Positions 49,650 to 58,555 of a stretch of DNA of 64,000 nucleotides are shown here, one piece after another. The DNA comes from Methyloceanibacter methanicus (GTDB lineage: Bacteria > Pseudomonadota > Alphaproteobacteria > Rhizobiales > Methyloligellaceae). The stretch spans positions 113,648 to 177,647 of the forward strand of contig NZ_LPWG01000003.1 of NCBI RefSeq assembly GCF_001723285.1. The letters are read 5' to 3'. A program made the translations under genes and the position numbers. The notes beneath the pieces were generated by a model. That model did not search any database, had not been told where the DNA came from, and saw only the letters and a list, made by a program, of their open reading frames with translations. The number at the start of each line of letters is the position of its first letter. The stretch's first letter is position 1.

Positions 49650-50819
49650 TTAGTTTTGCAAGACGATTTTAGCGCCCCGGTAGCCCGCATCGGCGACGTC
49701 CGACAGCGCCGCCGCGGCCGATATCCCGTCCGCGAACGGCCCCACGCGGACCCGGTAATAGGTCTCGCCATGATCGACGATCGGGGCGATTTCCACCGGC
49801 CCGACACCGGAAAGCGCGCTCCACGCCCGCTGCGCATTCGCCTGGTCCTTGAAAAAGCCGGCCTGAATCATCGGCCCGCCGGAGGCCGGCGCCGCGGGTG
49901 CGGCAGGCCCGATCGAGCCGGTCGTCTCGCCCTCGCCCGAGTCGTCCTCGCCCGAGGCGTCCTGCAGACCCGCCACCGCCGCATCGGCCTCATCGCGCGG
50001 CCCGGGCCCGCGAACGATCACGGGCTTTGGCGTGGGCAAAGACACTGTGAGGGCCTCTCTGTCGGGACGATCCGGAAGCGGCGGCGGCGGCGGCGGACCT
50101 GCCGGCCCGACCGCGATCGCAACTTCCGGCCACCCGTCGGGGTCGGTGGTTCCCGCGTATTGCGAATAGCCCCGGGTCGAAAGGTAATCCCGCTCGAACG
50201 TGTCGTCGCCATCGAGCGAGGCCTTGCGCAGGTAACGGACCTTCACCTTGGCGGTGCCGGACCGCTTGAAACCGAGGACCTCTGCCGTACGCTCGGACAA
50301 GTCGATCAGGCGCCCTTTTCGAAAGGGACCCCGGTCGTTGACCCGCACCACGGCGCTGCGGCCATTGCCCAGATTCGTCACCTCCGCATAGGCCGGCAGC
50401 GGGAGCGTGGGATGGGCCGCCGACAGGCGCTCCATGTCGAACACCTCGCCGTTCGAGGTCTTGCGGCCATGGAACAGGGCGCCATACCACGAGGCGACGC
50501 CTTCGCGGACATAGCCGGGGTCTTCTCGGGGAGTGTAGCGCTCGCCATTGATCTCGTAAGGCTGGCCGATCTTGAAATGGCCGCCGCCTTTGGGCGCCGG
50601 CTGGCCGACCGGAACCAGGCGCTTCCCAAGACCGGCCGATTCCGGGTCCTCCGGGATGGCGCCCGGCCAAAGCCAAAGACCTGCCACTGTCAGGAGAAGA
50701 AGGACGAACCAAAGGCGCGCGTCAATAACAAGCCCGCTCAGCGACTTAACGTAACCGGAGCCGGGCCCGGGTCCCTCTGATGTCAGCCCGTCCAAAGTGC
50801 CGCCCCCCAAAGGGCTCAA
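49650..50819 (-). CDS. rlpA: RlpA-family septal lytic transglycosylase with SPOR domain
   Basis: RlpA proteins cleave denuded glycans at the septum in some species. The 389-residue protein has one N-terminal hydrophobic segment (LWFVLLLLTVAGLWLWPGAI) and the double-psi beta-barrel domain with GVASWYGALFHGRKTSNGE, the catalytic Asp in VRVNDRGPFRKGRLIDLS. A Pro/Asp/Glu-rich linker follows, and then a C-terminal SPOR domain (MIQAGFFKDQANAQRAW, YYRVRVGPFAD) that binds septal peptidoglycan. No lipobox Cys was seen. The only start available is the TTG at 50819, so the N-terminus is uncertain. It is divergent from the 51199 gene. Confidence 0.88.
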   Translation of the reverse strand: MSPLGGGTLDGLTSEGPGPGSGYVKSLSGLVIDARLWFVLLLLTVAGLWLWPGAIPEDPESAGLGKRLVPVGQPAPKGGGHFKIGQPYEINGERYTPREDPGYVREGVASWYGALFHGRKTSNGEVFDMERLSAAHPTLPLPAYAEVTNLGNGRSAVVRVNDRGPFRKGRLIDLSERTAEVLGFKRSGTAKVKVRYLRKASLDGDDTFERDYLSTRGYSQYAGTTDPDGWPEVAIAVGPAGPPPPPPLPDRPDREALTVSLPTPKPVIVRGPGPRDEADAAVAGLQDASGEDDSGEGETTGSIGPAAPAAPASGGPMIQAGFFKDQANAQRAWSALSGVGPVEIAPIVDHGETYYRVRVGPFADGISAAAALSDVADAGYRGAKIVLQN

Positions 50820-51198
50820 GCAAGTTGCGCCGAAAGAGCCGCGAACGCAGAACCAAGTCGGCTCTTCCGGCGCAGAGTCGATTTGAACCCAACTCGGTTA
50901 GCAAAGACTAAATGCGGCCCGAAACCCCGCAGGTCACAAGACCGAATCTCTTCGACACTCGAAATATGCCACAGAATCAGCCCGGTAAAGCTTGCGCCGT
51001 CGTCATCGCTGGCAATTGTTAACCATAGCACGAGAACGCCGTGCCCAAACGGCCACAGAGTCTTTGAAAACACTCGCAAAACCCGCGCCAAGCCTTGTCG
51101 GCCAAAGGTTAACTGGCTAACGTCCCGGGTGATGGGCGGGTGCTGCTGTCGGCTTGGTCTGACATCTCACCAAAGACACTAACCGGACGGACGTGTTG
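50820..51198 (+). promoter_or_regulatory. 379-base divergent intergenic region (rlpA / translocon gene)
   Basis: No gene is supported here. The region is clearly less GC-rich than its surroundings. It holds a GTTAA-containing site at about 51016 and a partial inverted repeat GTTAACTGGCTAAC (51108-51121) that resembles one upstream of the second FecR-domain gene. Promoters for both divergent units must lie here but no unambiguous -35/-10 pair was recognised. Confidence 0.4.
51108..51121. promoter_or_regulatory. Candidate operator GTTA-N6-TAAC
   Basis: The sequence GTTAACTGGCTAAC has four-base inverted arms around a six-base spacer, 78 bases before the translocon gene start. The same pattern with five-base arms (GTTAA-N6-TTAAC, spacer CTTGGC) occurs at 54295-54310. 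The shared spacing and ACTGGC/CTTGGC core suggest a common regulator; this is inference. Confidence 0.3.
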
Positions 51199-52536
51199 AT
51201 GGGTTCGTTGGCGAAGTTGGCGGCGATCGCGGTGGCGGTCTGTCTGGCCTTGGGTTCCCCCAAGGCCACGTCTGCGGCTGAGGTGTCCGAACCCCAGCGC
51301 GAGGCGATGCTGCAACGGATGATCGCCAATCCGAGCGATCTCGATCTCGCCTTCGAATACGCCCAAGCCTCCGCCGACGCAGGCGATTACGAGGGCGCCA
51401 TCTCGGCCCTCGAACGCATGCTCATCTACGCGCCCAACACGCCCCGCATCCAGTTCGAGCTCGGCGTTCTGTACTACAAGCTCGGCGCGTATGAAGTCGC
51501 CCGGAGCTATTTCGAGCAGGTCCTTCTCAATCCCAGCGTACCGAATGAGGTCGCCGATCAGGTCCGGCTGTACATTCAACAGCTTGCCATTGCCGCGGAT
51601 CCCCCGCCCTTCTCCGCCTCGATCTTCAGCGCCATCCGCTGGGAGAGCAATGCGAATTTCGGCCCGAGCACCAACACCGTCACGCTGAACGGCCTCGACT
51701 TCACCCTCGGCAGTCAGTCCGTCGGCCGCGACGGCTGGAGCTGGCTGAACATCGGAACGCTGCACTACTCCTACGATCTGGAGAAGCAGGGCGATCGCCT
51801 CGAGTTCGACTTTCTGGCCTATTCGACGGTCTATTTCGACAGCCAGCTGTCGGACATCGATCTCGACTTTTTCGAGTTTACCTTGGGTCCGAGCTTCAAC
51901 ATGAAGCGCTTCGACTGGGACCAGACGCGCCTGTTCGTCTACGCCATCGGCGACCTGTCCTATCTCGGGTACGATTCGTACTTCTACGCGCCCGGCGCCG
52001 GCATGAGGCTCTTGAGCTTCTCGGCGACCCAAAGCGTGCTCGATGTCCGTCTCGAGACCCGTTACCGCGACTTCCAGGATAACAGCGATCTCCCGACAAA
52101 CTCGTTGCGCACCGGTTTCCAGACCCGGCTGGGCCTCAACTACACCTATTATTTTACGCCCGGCGTGGTGCTCACCACGGCCGGCTATGCTCAGCGTGAG
52201 GCCGCCGACGCCAGCTTCTATTCCAACACCGAGGTTGCTCTTTCGGCGGGTCTTGCCTGGACCTTCACGAACCCCTTCTGGGCCGCACAATTTCCTCTGA
52301 CCTGGCAGCTCGGCGGCGGCATCATCCGCCGGGACTATGACGATCCGGACCCGACGATCAACCCCGTCGCGCCGGAGCGGGACGACACGTGGTGGGCCCG
52401 CACGGCGGTCGTGGTGCCGGTCGCCGAGACCTGGGCGCTCGTCCCCCAAGTCGAGTACCGGGATCAGCAGTCCAACTACGATCTGCGGACATTCGACAAT
52501 TTGACCGCGATCCTCGGCATCCAGAAGAGGTTCTAA
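51199..52536 (+). CDS. TPR plus outer-membrane beta-barrel protein, SLAM/T11SS-like translocon candidate
   Basis: The 445-residue protein has a signal peptide (ending ATSAAEV), a short TPR array at about residues 30-140 (AFEYAQASADAGDYEGAISA; FELGVLYYKLGAYEVARSYF), and a beta-barrel of about 300 residues with alternating aromatic strands, ending in the outer-membrane-type terminal RF. This two-part layout, and the barrel start SAIRWESNANFGPSTNTVTL, resemble SLAM (DUF560) translocons, which move TbpB-like cargo to the surface. It is one base apart from the first of two cargo-like genes. A generic TPR-porin is the main alternative. An in-frame GTG at 51193 is another possible start. Confidence 0.6.
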   Translation: MGSLAKLAAIAVAVCLALGSPKATSAAEVSEPQREAMLQRMIANPSDLDLAFEYAQASADAGDYEGAISALERMLIYAPNTPRIQFELGVLYYKLGAYEVARSYFEQVLLNPSVPNEVADQVRLYIQQLAIAADPPPFSASIFSAIRWESNANFGPSTNTVTLNGLDFTLGSQSVGRDGWSWLNIGTLHYSYDLEKQGDRLEFDFLAYSTVYFDSQLSDIDLDFFEFTLGPSFNMKRFDWDQTRLFVYAIGDLSYLGYDSYFYAPGAGMRLLSFSATQSVLDVRLETRYRDFQDNSDLPTNSLRTGFQTRLGLNYTYYFTPGVVLTTAGYAQREAADASFYSNTEVALSAGLAWTFTNPFWAAQFPLTWQLGGGIIRRDYDDPDPTINPVAPERDDTWWARTAVVVPVAETWALVPQVEYRDQQSNYDLRTFDNLTAILGIQKRF

Positions 52537-52537
52537 G

Positions 52538-54295
52538 GTGGGCGTCGCACGCGCAATCGGTGCGTTCCTCGTAGTGTGCGCAGCCATCGTGTCGGCGCCG
52601 CAGGACGGCGCGGCCAACAAGGTTGGCGTTGCCGCCGCCGTCAATCCGGATGCGTTTTTCGGCGCAGGCGGCGCGCGAAAAGAACTCCGGATCGGCAAGT
52701 CCATCTTCTACAACGAGCGCATCAGCACCGACGCCAACGGCGTGGTGCAAGTTCTGCTCGTCGACGGCTCGACCTTCACGGTGGGACGGAACTCCGACGT
52801 CGTGATTGATCGTTTCGTCTACGACCCGAACAAGAAGACCGGCGAAGTGGTCGCCACGTTCTCGAAGGGCTCGATGCGCTTTATCGGCGGCAAGATCTCC
52901 AAGAACCCCGGCGGCGTGACCGTGAACACGCCTGAGGGCAGTCTCGCGATTCGCGGCGGGATGTTCCAGGGAACGCTCCTGCCGGGAGGTTCGATCTTTT
53001 CCTTCCTCTATGGCAGGGAGATGACGTTCCGGGGACTGAGCGGCAAGGTTTATTCGGTCTATCAACCGGGCTATTCGCTCGTTCTGGGCAACGGTACGCC
53101 GGCGATCAGGCCGACGACGCCGGCCGACATCCAGACCATCATGACGAGCCTGACCAACAGCGCCGTCAACCCCACAAGCGCGAACACGGAGGGGCAGCCG
53201 CCGGCGCCGCAATACGTTTTCACGCTCCTCAACCTGCAGCAACTCGTCTCCGATGCGACGTCAACACAAATCACCGACGAGATCTTGAGGCAGGTGCTCG
53301 CACGGCGCATCCCCGTCGTGACGGTCGTGACCGACGAGACGATCACGAATACGACCACCCCTCCTTCGACCACGACCCCGTCGACGACAAGCCCGTCGAC
53401 GACAAGCACGACGACGACCCCCACGACGGCCCCGTCGACGACCGACGTGACAGACATCAAGTACACGATCGGCGCCTATGGCAGCGGGCTCATCCAATCC
53501 ACGAACCTCAACGACTACGGCTTTGCAACCAGCATCTCGCCGAGCGATTTTTCCTACAATGAAGACACGCGGGTCATCACATTGACGCTGCACGACATTG
53601 AGGGCGGCAGCTACGTTCAGCGCGCGATGCTGACGTTCACCCCGACAAGCGCCTACAATTGGAGCCTTTCGGCGCTCAGTCTTTATAACAACAGCGGGGA
53701 TGCCATCCCGACGACGAGTTCTTCAGGCTTCATCGAGCAGCAGACGGGCTCCCTCTGCAGCAACTGCGAGTTCATCAAATGGGGCACGTTCGGGACCGAG
53801 TTCACGTACAACCAATACAGTGTGTCTGAGTATCCCGTCACCGAGGGGGTCGACCTTGGCTGGTGGGTCGGCGGTCAAGTGACGGCCTTCCAGGACCTGC
53901 CCGTCACCGGAACGGCAAGCTATGCGGGCACGGCCATCGGCAGCATCACCAATTATCAGTTGGACGGCCCAGTTGTGGGCACGGGCAATCTGGGTATGAC
54001 CTGGAATTTCGCCCAGCGCTCGGGTGCGTTCGCCGTCACCAACTTCAATGCGAACTCGGCCCATGGCCTCCCCGACCTGAATGTCGGAGGCACGATGACC
54101 ATGCCGGGCAACGTCAACCAGTTCTCCGGAGCCATCAACGGCGCGGCCGGGCAGACAGCAGTTTCGGGCGGCGCCCACGGCTCCTTCGTGACCGACGGAA
54201 GACGTCCTGCCGCCGGCGTGATCGGCAATTGGGGCGTCTCGGGTGCGAACGGCTACCGCGCCACGGGCATTTTCGGGGGCGTTTCAAAGCCCTAG
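52538..54295 (+). CDS. Exported FecR-domain protein with C-terminal TbpB-like barrel (cargo candidate 1)
   Basis: This 585-residue protein begins with a signal peptide (GTG start, MGVARAIGAFLVVCAAIVSA) and a FecR-like domain from about residue 28: VGVAAAVNPDAFF, IGKSIFYNERI, VQVLLVDGSTFTVGRNSDV, then GSMRFIGGKISK and TPEGSLAIRGGMFQG. A Thr/Pro/Ser-rich linker spans about residues 268-305. The last 180 residues hold CSNCEFIKWG (Cys407, Cys410), a GWWVGG segment and an eight-strand-like barrel (TASYAGTAIGSI; GSFVTDGRRPAAGVIGNWGV; GIFGG) similar to TbpB handle/barrel domains carried by SLAM cargo. No lipobox is seen. No FecI-type sigma factor is nearby, so anti-sigma signalling is unlikely. Confidence 0.65.
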   Translation: MGVARAIGAFLVVCAAIVSAPQDGAANKVGVAAAVNPDAFFGAGGARKELRIGKSIFYNERISTDANGVVQVLLVDGSTFTVGRNSDVVIDRFVYDPNKKTGEVVATFSKGSMRFIGGKISKNPGGVTVNTPEGSLAIRGGMFQGTLLPGGSIFSFLYGREMTFRGLSGKVYSVYQPGYSLVLGNGTPAIRPTTPADIQTIMTSLTNSAVNPTSANTEGQPPAPQYVFTLLNLQQLVSDATSTQITDEILRQVLARRIPVVTVVTDETITNTTTPPSTTTPSTTSPSTTSTTTTPTTAPSTTDVTDIKYTIGAYGSGLIQSTNLNDYGFATSISPSDFSYNEDTRVITLTLHDIEGGSYVQRAMLTFTPTSAYNWSLSALSLYNNSGDAIPTTSSSGFIEQQTGSLCSNCEFIKWGTFGTEFTYNQYSVSEYPVTEGVDLGWWVGGQVTAFQDLPVTGTASYAGTAIGSITNYQLDGPVVGTGNLGMTWNFAQRSGAFAVTNFNANSAHGLPDLNVGGTMTMPGNVNQFSGAINGAAGQTAVSGGAHGSFVTDGRRPAAGVIGNWGVSGANGYRATGIFGGVSKP

Positions 54296-54310
54296 TTAAC
54301 TTGGCTTAAC
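54295..54310. promoter_or_regulatory. Candidate operator GTTAA-N6-TTAAC
   Basis: A perfect five-base inverted repeat with a six-base spacer (GTTAACTTGGCTTAAC) starts at the last base of the cargo-1 stop codon and lies about 130 bases before the cargo-2 start. It matches the site at 51108-51121 in layout and core. An operator for the cluster is inferred. Confidence 0.3.
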
Positions 54311-54438
54311 CTCATCGCCATATGCCGATGCGACGGTGGCACTGGCGCATTCCGCCAATGCAAATCGGCTGGGGTATGCTATATTTTGGCAACCTGGATT
54401 TGCTCTTCTCAACCGACTCGCAGAAGAGGCTTGGAGGG

Positions 54439-57332
54439 ATGGCTCAAAACGGTCACACGACGCCGCGCCGCGGCGCCTGGGCGATCGCGCTGCTGATTGG
54501 CGCGGGGCTGGCTTTTGCCGTGTCCGTTCCCGCCGTTTCCCCTCCGGCCTATGCCGGCAAAGTCGGTGTCGCGGCCGCCGTCAATCCGGACGCGTTTTCG
54601 TCGCTCTCGGGCGTTCCGAACAAGCAGCTCAATATCGGCAAATCCATCTTCTACAACGAGCGCATCGAGACCACCACAAGCGGCCTTGTCCAAGTGCTTC
54701 TGGTCGACGGCTCGACCTTCACGGTCGGCCCCAACTCGAACCTCGTCATCGACAAGTTCGTCTACGACCCGAAGAAGAAGACGGGCGAAGTGGTCGCCAC
54801 GTTCTCGAAAGGTTCGATGCGCTTCATCGGCGGCAAGCTGTCGAAGAACGCCGGGGGCGTGAAGGTGAACACGCCGTCCGGCGCGCTGGCCATTCGCGGC
54901 GGCATGTTCCAAGGCAACACGCAGAAGAAGATCTATTCGTTCCTGTACGGCCACTCGATGACGCTCCAGGGCCGGAACGGCAAGACCCATGTCGTCTACC
55001 AGCCCGGCTACACGCTCGATCTGTCACAGGGCGGCGGAACGGTCCGTCCAACCACGGCGGAAGATACGGCGGTCTTCTCCAAGGCGCTGTCCAACAGCGG
55101 CGGTTCGAGCTCCTCCGGCAATGGCAATGGCGACGGCGACGGGTCCGGCGGATCACAAGGGGGCCAACAACAGGCCGACAGCGGCACAAGCCAAATGACG
55201 CAGACGGTCAGCCTGCAGAACCTCATCGCGGACGCGACGGCAACGCAGATCGACGAAGAGTTGAAGAAGCAGGAGGACTCGTCGACCACGCCGCCGACGA
55301 CGACCCCGAACGACAACCCGCCGACGACGCCGAAGGTCGATGCGCGCGTCATCCGAGTCGGACCGCAAGGCTTAGTCACGGACGACTTCGAATGGACGTT
55401 CGAGATCAAGAACAACCGCCTCGTTGCGGACGTACCTGCGGTAAACACCGACGAAGGCTGCGAGAGCTCGGACTGTATCCAGATCACGACGGTTTCGAGC
55501 AACACACAGACTCTTGAGTTCGATTTCCCGGCAAAGGTGACCTGTGCGACGGGCTTGGCCTCTGCGCCGTCAACGGCGCCAAAGTGACCGTCAATGGGGA
55601 AACCTTGAACTTCTCGGGCCACGCGGTTCTGAAAAAGGACTTCTTCGCCTATCACGTGGCCGAGGAAGGACTCGGCGAGGACGAACAGACCGTCCTTCGG
55701 AATCCCGTGCTCGTGTTCGGCGGCAAGAAGTACAATTTCGGGGAGACGAGCGGCAAGGTCTATGTCTTCGCGCTGACCAGCGACGTGGTGCAGCAAAGCG
55801 GCATCCCATTCGCTTCCGCCAACTCGATGCCGAACGAGGGAAATGGCTTTGCCTCGCCGCTGTTCGCTAAGGAGCAGAACACGGGCGATGCGGAGGACGG
55901 AAGCCGGCCGGTTTGGCTGCAAGCCAGCTTTGCCTTGGGCACCGGCGAGTCCTCGGGCCAGTCCTTCGTCAATGTCGCACTGGGCGAGTGGTCGTCCGAC
56001 AATGGCCTGACCGGCTCACGGCGGGGCAGCTCCGACACGGCGAGTGACAATTACAGCTTCAGCGGCGACGTCAGAAGCGTCGCAGGCCCCGATGGCGGGC
56101 ACTTCCTCGGCGCCAGCAACGGTCAACCCAACGCCGTCCTCGGCCTTGGCACCTCCGGTACGACGAATCCCGGCCGCGACAATCCCCTCAACGGGGACAC
56201 GAGCTACCAGAACCAGATCGGTTCGACCCACCACATCGCGGTGGGAACCCAGACCTTTGACGATGTCGGGACGACGTCCGGCACGTTCCATGGCTATGCG
56301 GCCGGTTTCTCGCAGCAGGCGGGCGACGCGAGCAACGTCCAGTCGCTCGTAAACGGTTCAGCGAGCGAAGTGGTCCTGCGGCTCAGCGGGAATACCAACA
56401 ATCTGACCGCCTCGATGAGATTTTCGCGGTCCTGGCTGGTCGACTCTGACCAGAACCTCCTTTCGACAAAAACGACCCAGTATGAGTTTGGTGGCAGTGG
56501 CAAGTCGTCGATGATTGACGGCAATATCTTTGGCGCGTTCGAGACATCGGGGTCTTCGAATGTGCGCGAAACTGGCTACGAATTCGCAGGGTACGAAACG
56601 AAGTACCGCTGGAAACTTCAGAATTGGAAATTGGTCAAAGTAGCATACGACAGCCCTGTGTTTCGCAAGTATGACCATTCGACAACACCCGATACGACGG
56701 GGTACCTCATCAGTGCCGATGCCATGGGCGCCAACAAGGTCCTGTTCGCGGGCCAGACGGTTCAGACCCCGAACGGCTTGGTTCAGAAACAGGCCTTCTG
56801 CCAAGATTGCGATTACATCAAATGGGGCGCCTGGGGCATGCGGTCCAACTACACGAACCACAATGGCGAGCAGGTTACCGAGGACACGCATCTCGGCTGG
56901 TGGATTACCGGCAATGTCGTGTCCGCCTCGGACATGCCGACGCGCGGTACGGCGCATTATGCGGGTGATGTTGTCGGAACCGTCGCAAAGTTCAACGGCC
57001 AGACCTGGAACCAGTCCGTTGCGACGGGCACCATGAACATGGACTGGAACTTTGCGACGCGCGGGCTCAGTCCAAAGGACAAGCTTACAATCAGCAACTT
57101 TGATGGAAAAACGTTCTCCGGACGCATGTTTGCACCAGGCAAAGCCAGCTTTGCCGGAGCGCTTACCGGCAATGGCGGCATCCAGGGCTCAGCCGCTGGC
57201 TCTTTCGTCGGCTCGCCTGGGAAAGGCCAGACGCCCCGTGGCGTGGTCGGCAATTTCAATGCACGTAATAGCGTCCTCGACACGAATGCGACTTGGAAAG
57301 CCAACGGCATCTTCGGCGGCACCCAGCGCTAG
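54439..57332 (+). CDS. Exported FecR-domain protein with C-terminal TbpB-like barrel (cargo candidate 2), one frameshift
   Basis: A large paralogue of the preceding protein, about 964 residues after restoring one base near 55545. The ATG at 54439 follows TTGGAGGG. A signal peptide (AIALLIGAGLAFAVSVPAV) leads into a FecR-like domain nearly identical in order to cargo 1 (VGVAAAVNPDAFSSLSG, GSTFTVGPNSNLVIDKFVY). A Gly/Ser/Asp-rich linker (about residues 215-250) and a beta-rich middle region of roughly 350 residues absent from cargo 1 follow. The end mirrors cargo 1: FCQDCDYIKWGAWG, GWWITGNVV, GTAHYAGDVVGTV, GSFVG and GIFGGTQR. Parts of 56400-57200 are visibly less GC-rich, suggesting acquisition or domain shuffling. 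The break separates KVTC from GLGLCAVNGAKVTV. Confidence 0.65.
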
Positions 57333-57503
57333 CCCCGCCTCCCCTGCGATCCAATCCGTTTTGCGCCGTACAGGGCCGCATCGCCAACCCCCGGCTTGAC
57401 ACGCCTCAAAGCGCGTACCGCGCTTGATCGAGCACTCTGGCGGCGGGCGCGCCGCGCCCGTTTCAAGGAACGCACACGCTCGAACAGTCCGCCGGAGGTC
57501 CCG

Positions 57504-58361
57504 ATGTCCCGTCCGCCCAAATCACGTCCCTCCACGCCGCCCTCGCCCGGTCCGCACTCGCCGATTCCGCGGCTGAAGCATGCCCTCCTTCTCGCCGCCC
57601 TGGCGCTCGCGGCCGCGGTCGCGATCATCCTCATCGCACCGCGCGTCGCCGGTGCCGAGCCCACCGACATCACCGTCCGTGTGCTGAGCAAGGACGCGAA
57701 GTTCGTCGGCTCGAGCATGGGCGGTGCGCGCGTGGTCCTGCGCGACGCGGACACCGGCGCGATCTTGGCCGAAGGGGTCACGTCGGGCGGCACGGGCGAT
57801 ACCAAGGTTCTCATGCACGCGGACGGCGGACGCCGTGCCACGCTATCGAGCGACGACGCGGCCAAGTTCGACGCCACGATCGACATCGACGAGCCGCGCC
57901 TGATCGAAGTCGAGATCCTCGGGCCGTTGGGACAGCGGCAAAGCGCCAACCGGGTGACGGTCACCCAATGGGCCGTGCCGGGAGAGCACATCACGGGCGG
58001 CGACGGGTGGCTGATCGAGCTGCCGGGCTATGTGGTGGATGTGCTCGCCCCGCCGGCGCATATGAAGCTGCCGGCAGAAACGGCCAAGGTCGATCTGCGC
58101 GCGAATGTCAGCTTGATGTGCGGCTGCCCGATCACCCCTGGCGGGCTGTGGGATGCGGACGAACTCGCGGTCAAGGCTCTCATCACGCGGAACGGCGAGA
58201 AATTGCCGCCCCTCGATCTCGCCTATGACGGCCAGCCGAGCCAGTTTGCCGGCACAATGACCGTGGACCAGCCGGGCCTCTACGATGTCACGGTCTACGC
58301 GCACAACCCGCGCACCGGAAATACCGGGCTCGACCGCACGACCTTCATCGTGGCCAAATAG
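57504..58361 (+). CDS. Membrane-anchored or exported protein of unknown function
   Basis: The 285-residue protein starts at an ATG seven bases after GGAGG. A Pro/Ser-rich, basic N-tail is followed by a hydrophobic helix (HALLLAALALAAAVAIILIA) that could be a signal or an anchor. The rest is beta-rich and probably periplasmic, with two Ig-like halves: VRVLSKDAKFVGSSMGGARVV, and later NVSLMCGCPITPGGLWDADEL, whose C-G-C pair is the most distinctive feature, ending GLYDVTVYAHNPRTGNTGLD. I do not recognise the family. It follows the FecR-domain cluster by 171 bases on the same strand, but any link is unproven. Confidence 0.7.
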   Translation: MSRPPKSRPSTPPSPGPHSPIPRLKHALLLAALALAAAVAIILIAPRVAGAEPTDITVRVLSKDAKFVGSSMGGARVVLRDADTGAILAEGVTSGGTGDTKVLMHADGGRRATLSSDDAAKFDATIDIDEPRLIEVEILGPLGQRQSANRVTVTQWAVPGEHITGGDGWLIELPGYVVDVLAPPAHMKLPAETAKVDLRANVSLMCGCPITPGGLWDADELAVKALITRNGEKLPPLDLAYDGQPSQFAGTMTVDQPGLYDVTVYAHNPRTGNTGLDRTTFIVAK

Positions 58362-58413
58362 CGTGGCGCGGCTCTGGTGTTGCTGGAACCGAGCCCCTCG
58401 CGTGCGGTGCGCC

Positions 58414-58442
58414 CTTGCATCGGGACCTGTAAGTTCCCAAAT
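58414..58442 (+). promoter_or_regulatory. Candidate sigma-32 heat-shock promoter for hsp20-lon
   Basis: CTTGCAT (58414-58420), a 15-base spacer and CCCAAAT (58436-58442) resemble the RpoH-type pattern CTTG...CCCAT. It lies about 114 bases upstream of the Hsp20 start, and both downstream genes are classical heat-shock genes. The match is partial; the assignment is inference. Confidence 0.45.
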
Positions 58443-58555
58443 GACAAAGGCTGCGCGGCTCCCGGCGCGGTCTTTCCGCATGTCAACCAACCCGCTGCCC
58501 GCGCAAGGAAATTCTGACGGCCACCGGCAAAACTTGTGACGTTGAACGAGGCGCG

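Noticed and set aside
53340..53450. Thr/Pro/Ser codon-repeat tract as a CRISPR-like or tandem DNA repeat array
   Set aside because: The repeat is an in-frame low-complexity linker (ACG ACG, CCG TCG ACG) without spacer structure.
52538..57332. FecR domains as anti-sigma regulators of a FecI-type iron signalling system
   Set aside because: No FecI-family sigma factor or TonB-dependent receptor lies nearby, the proteins have cleavable-looking signal peptides and not a single cytoplasmic anti-sigma tail, and they carry large C-terminal barrels.
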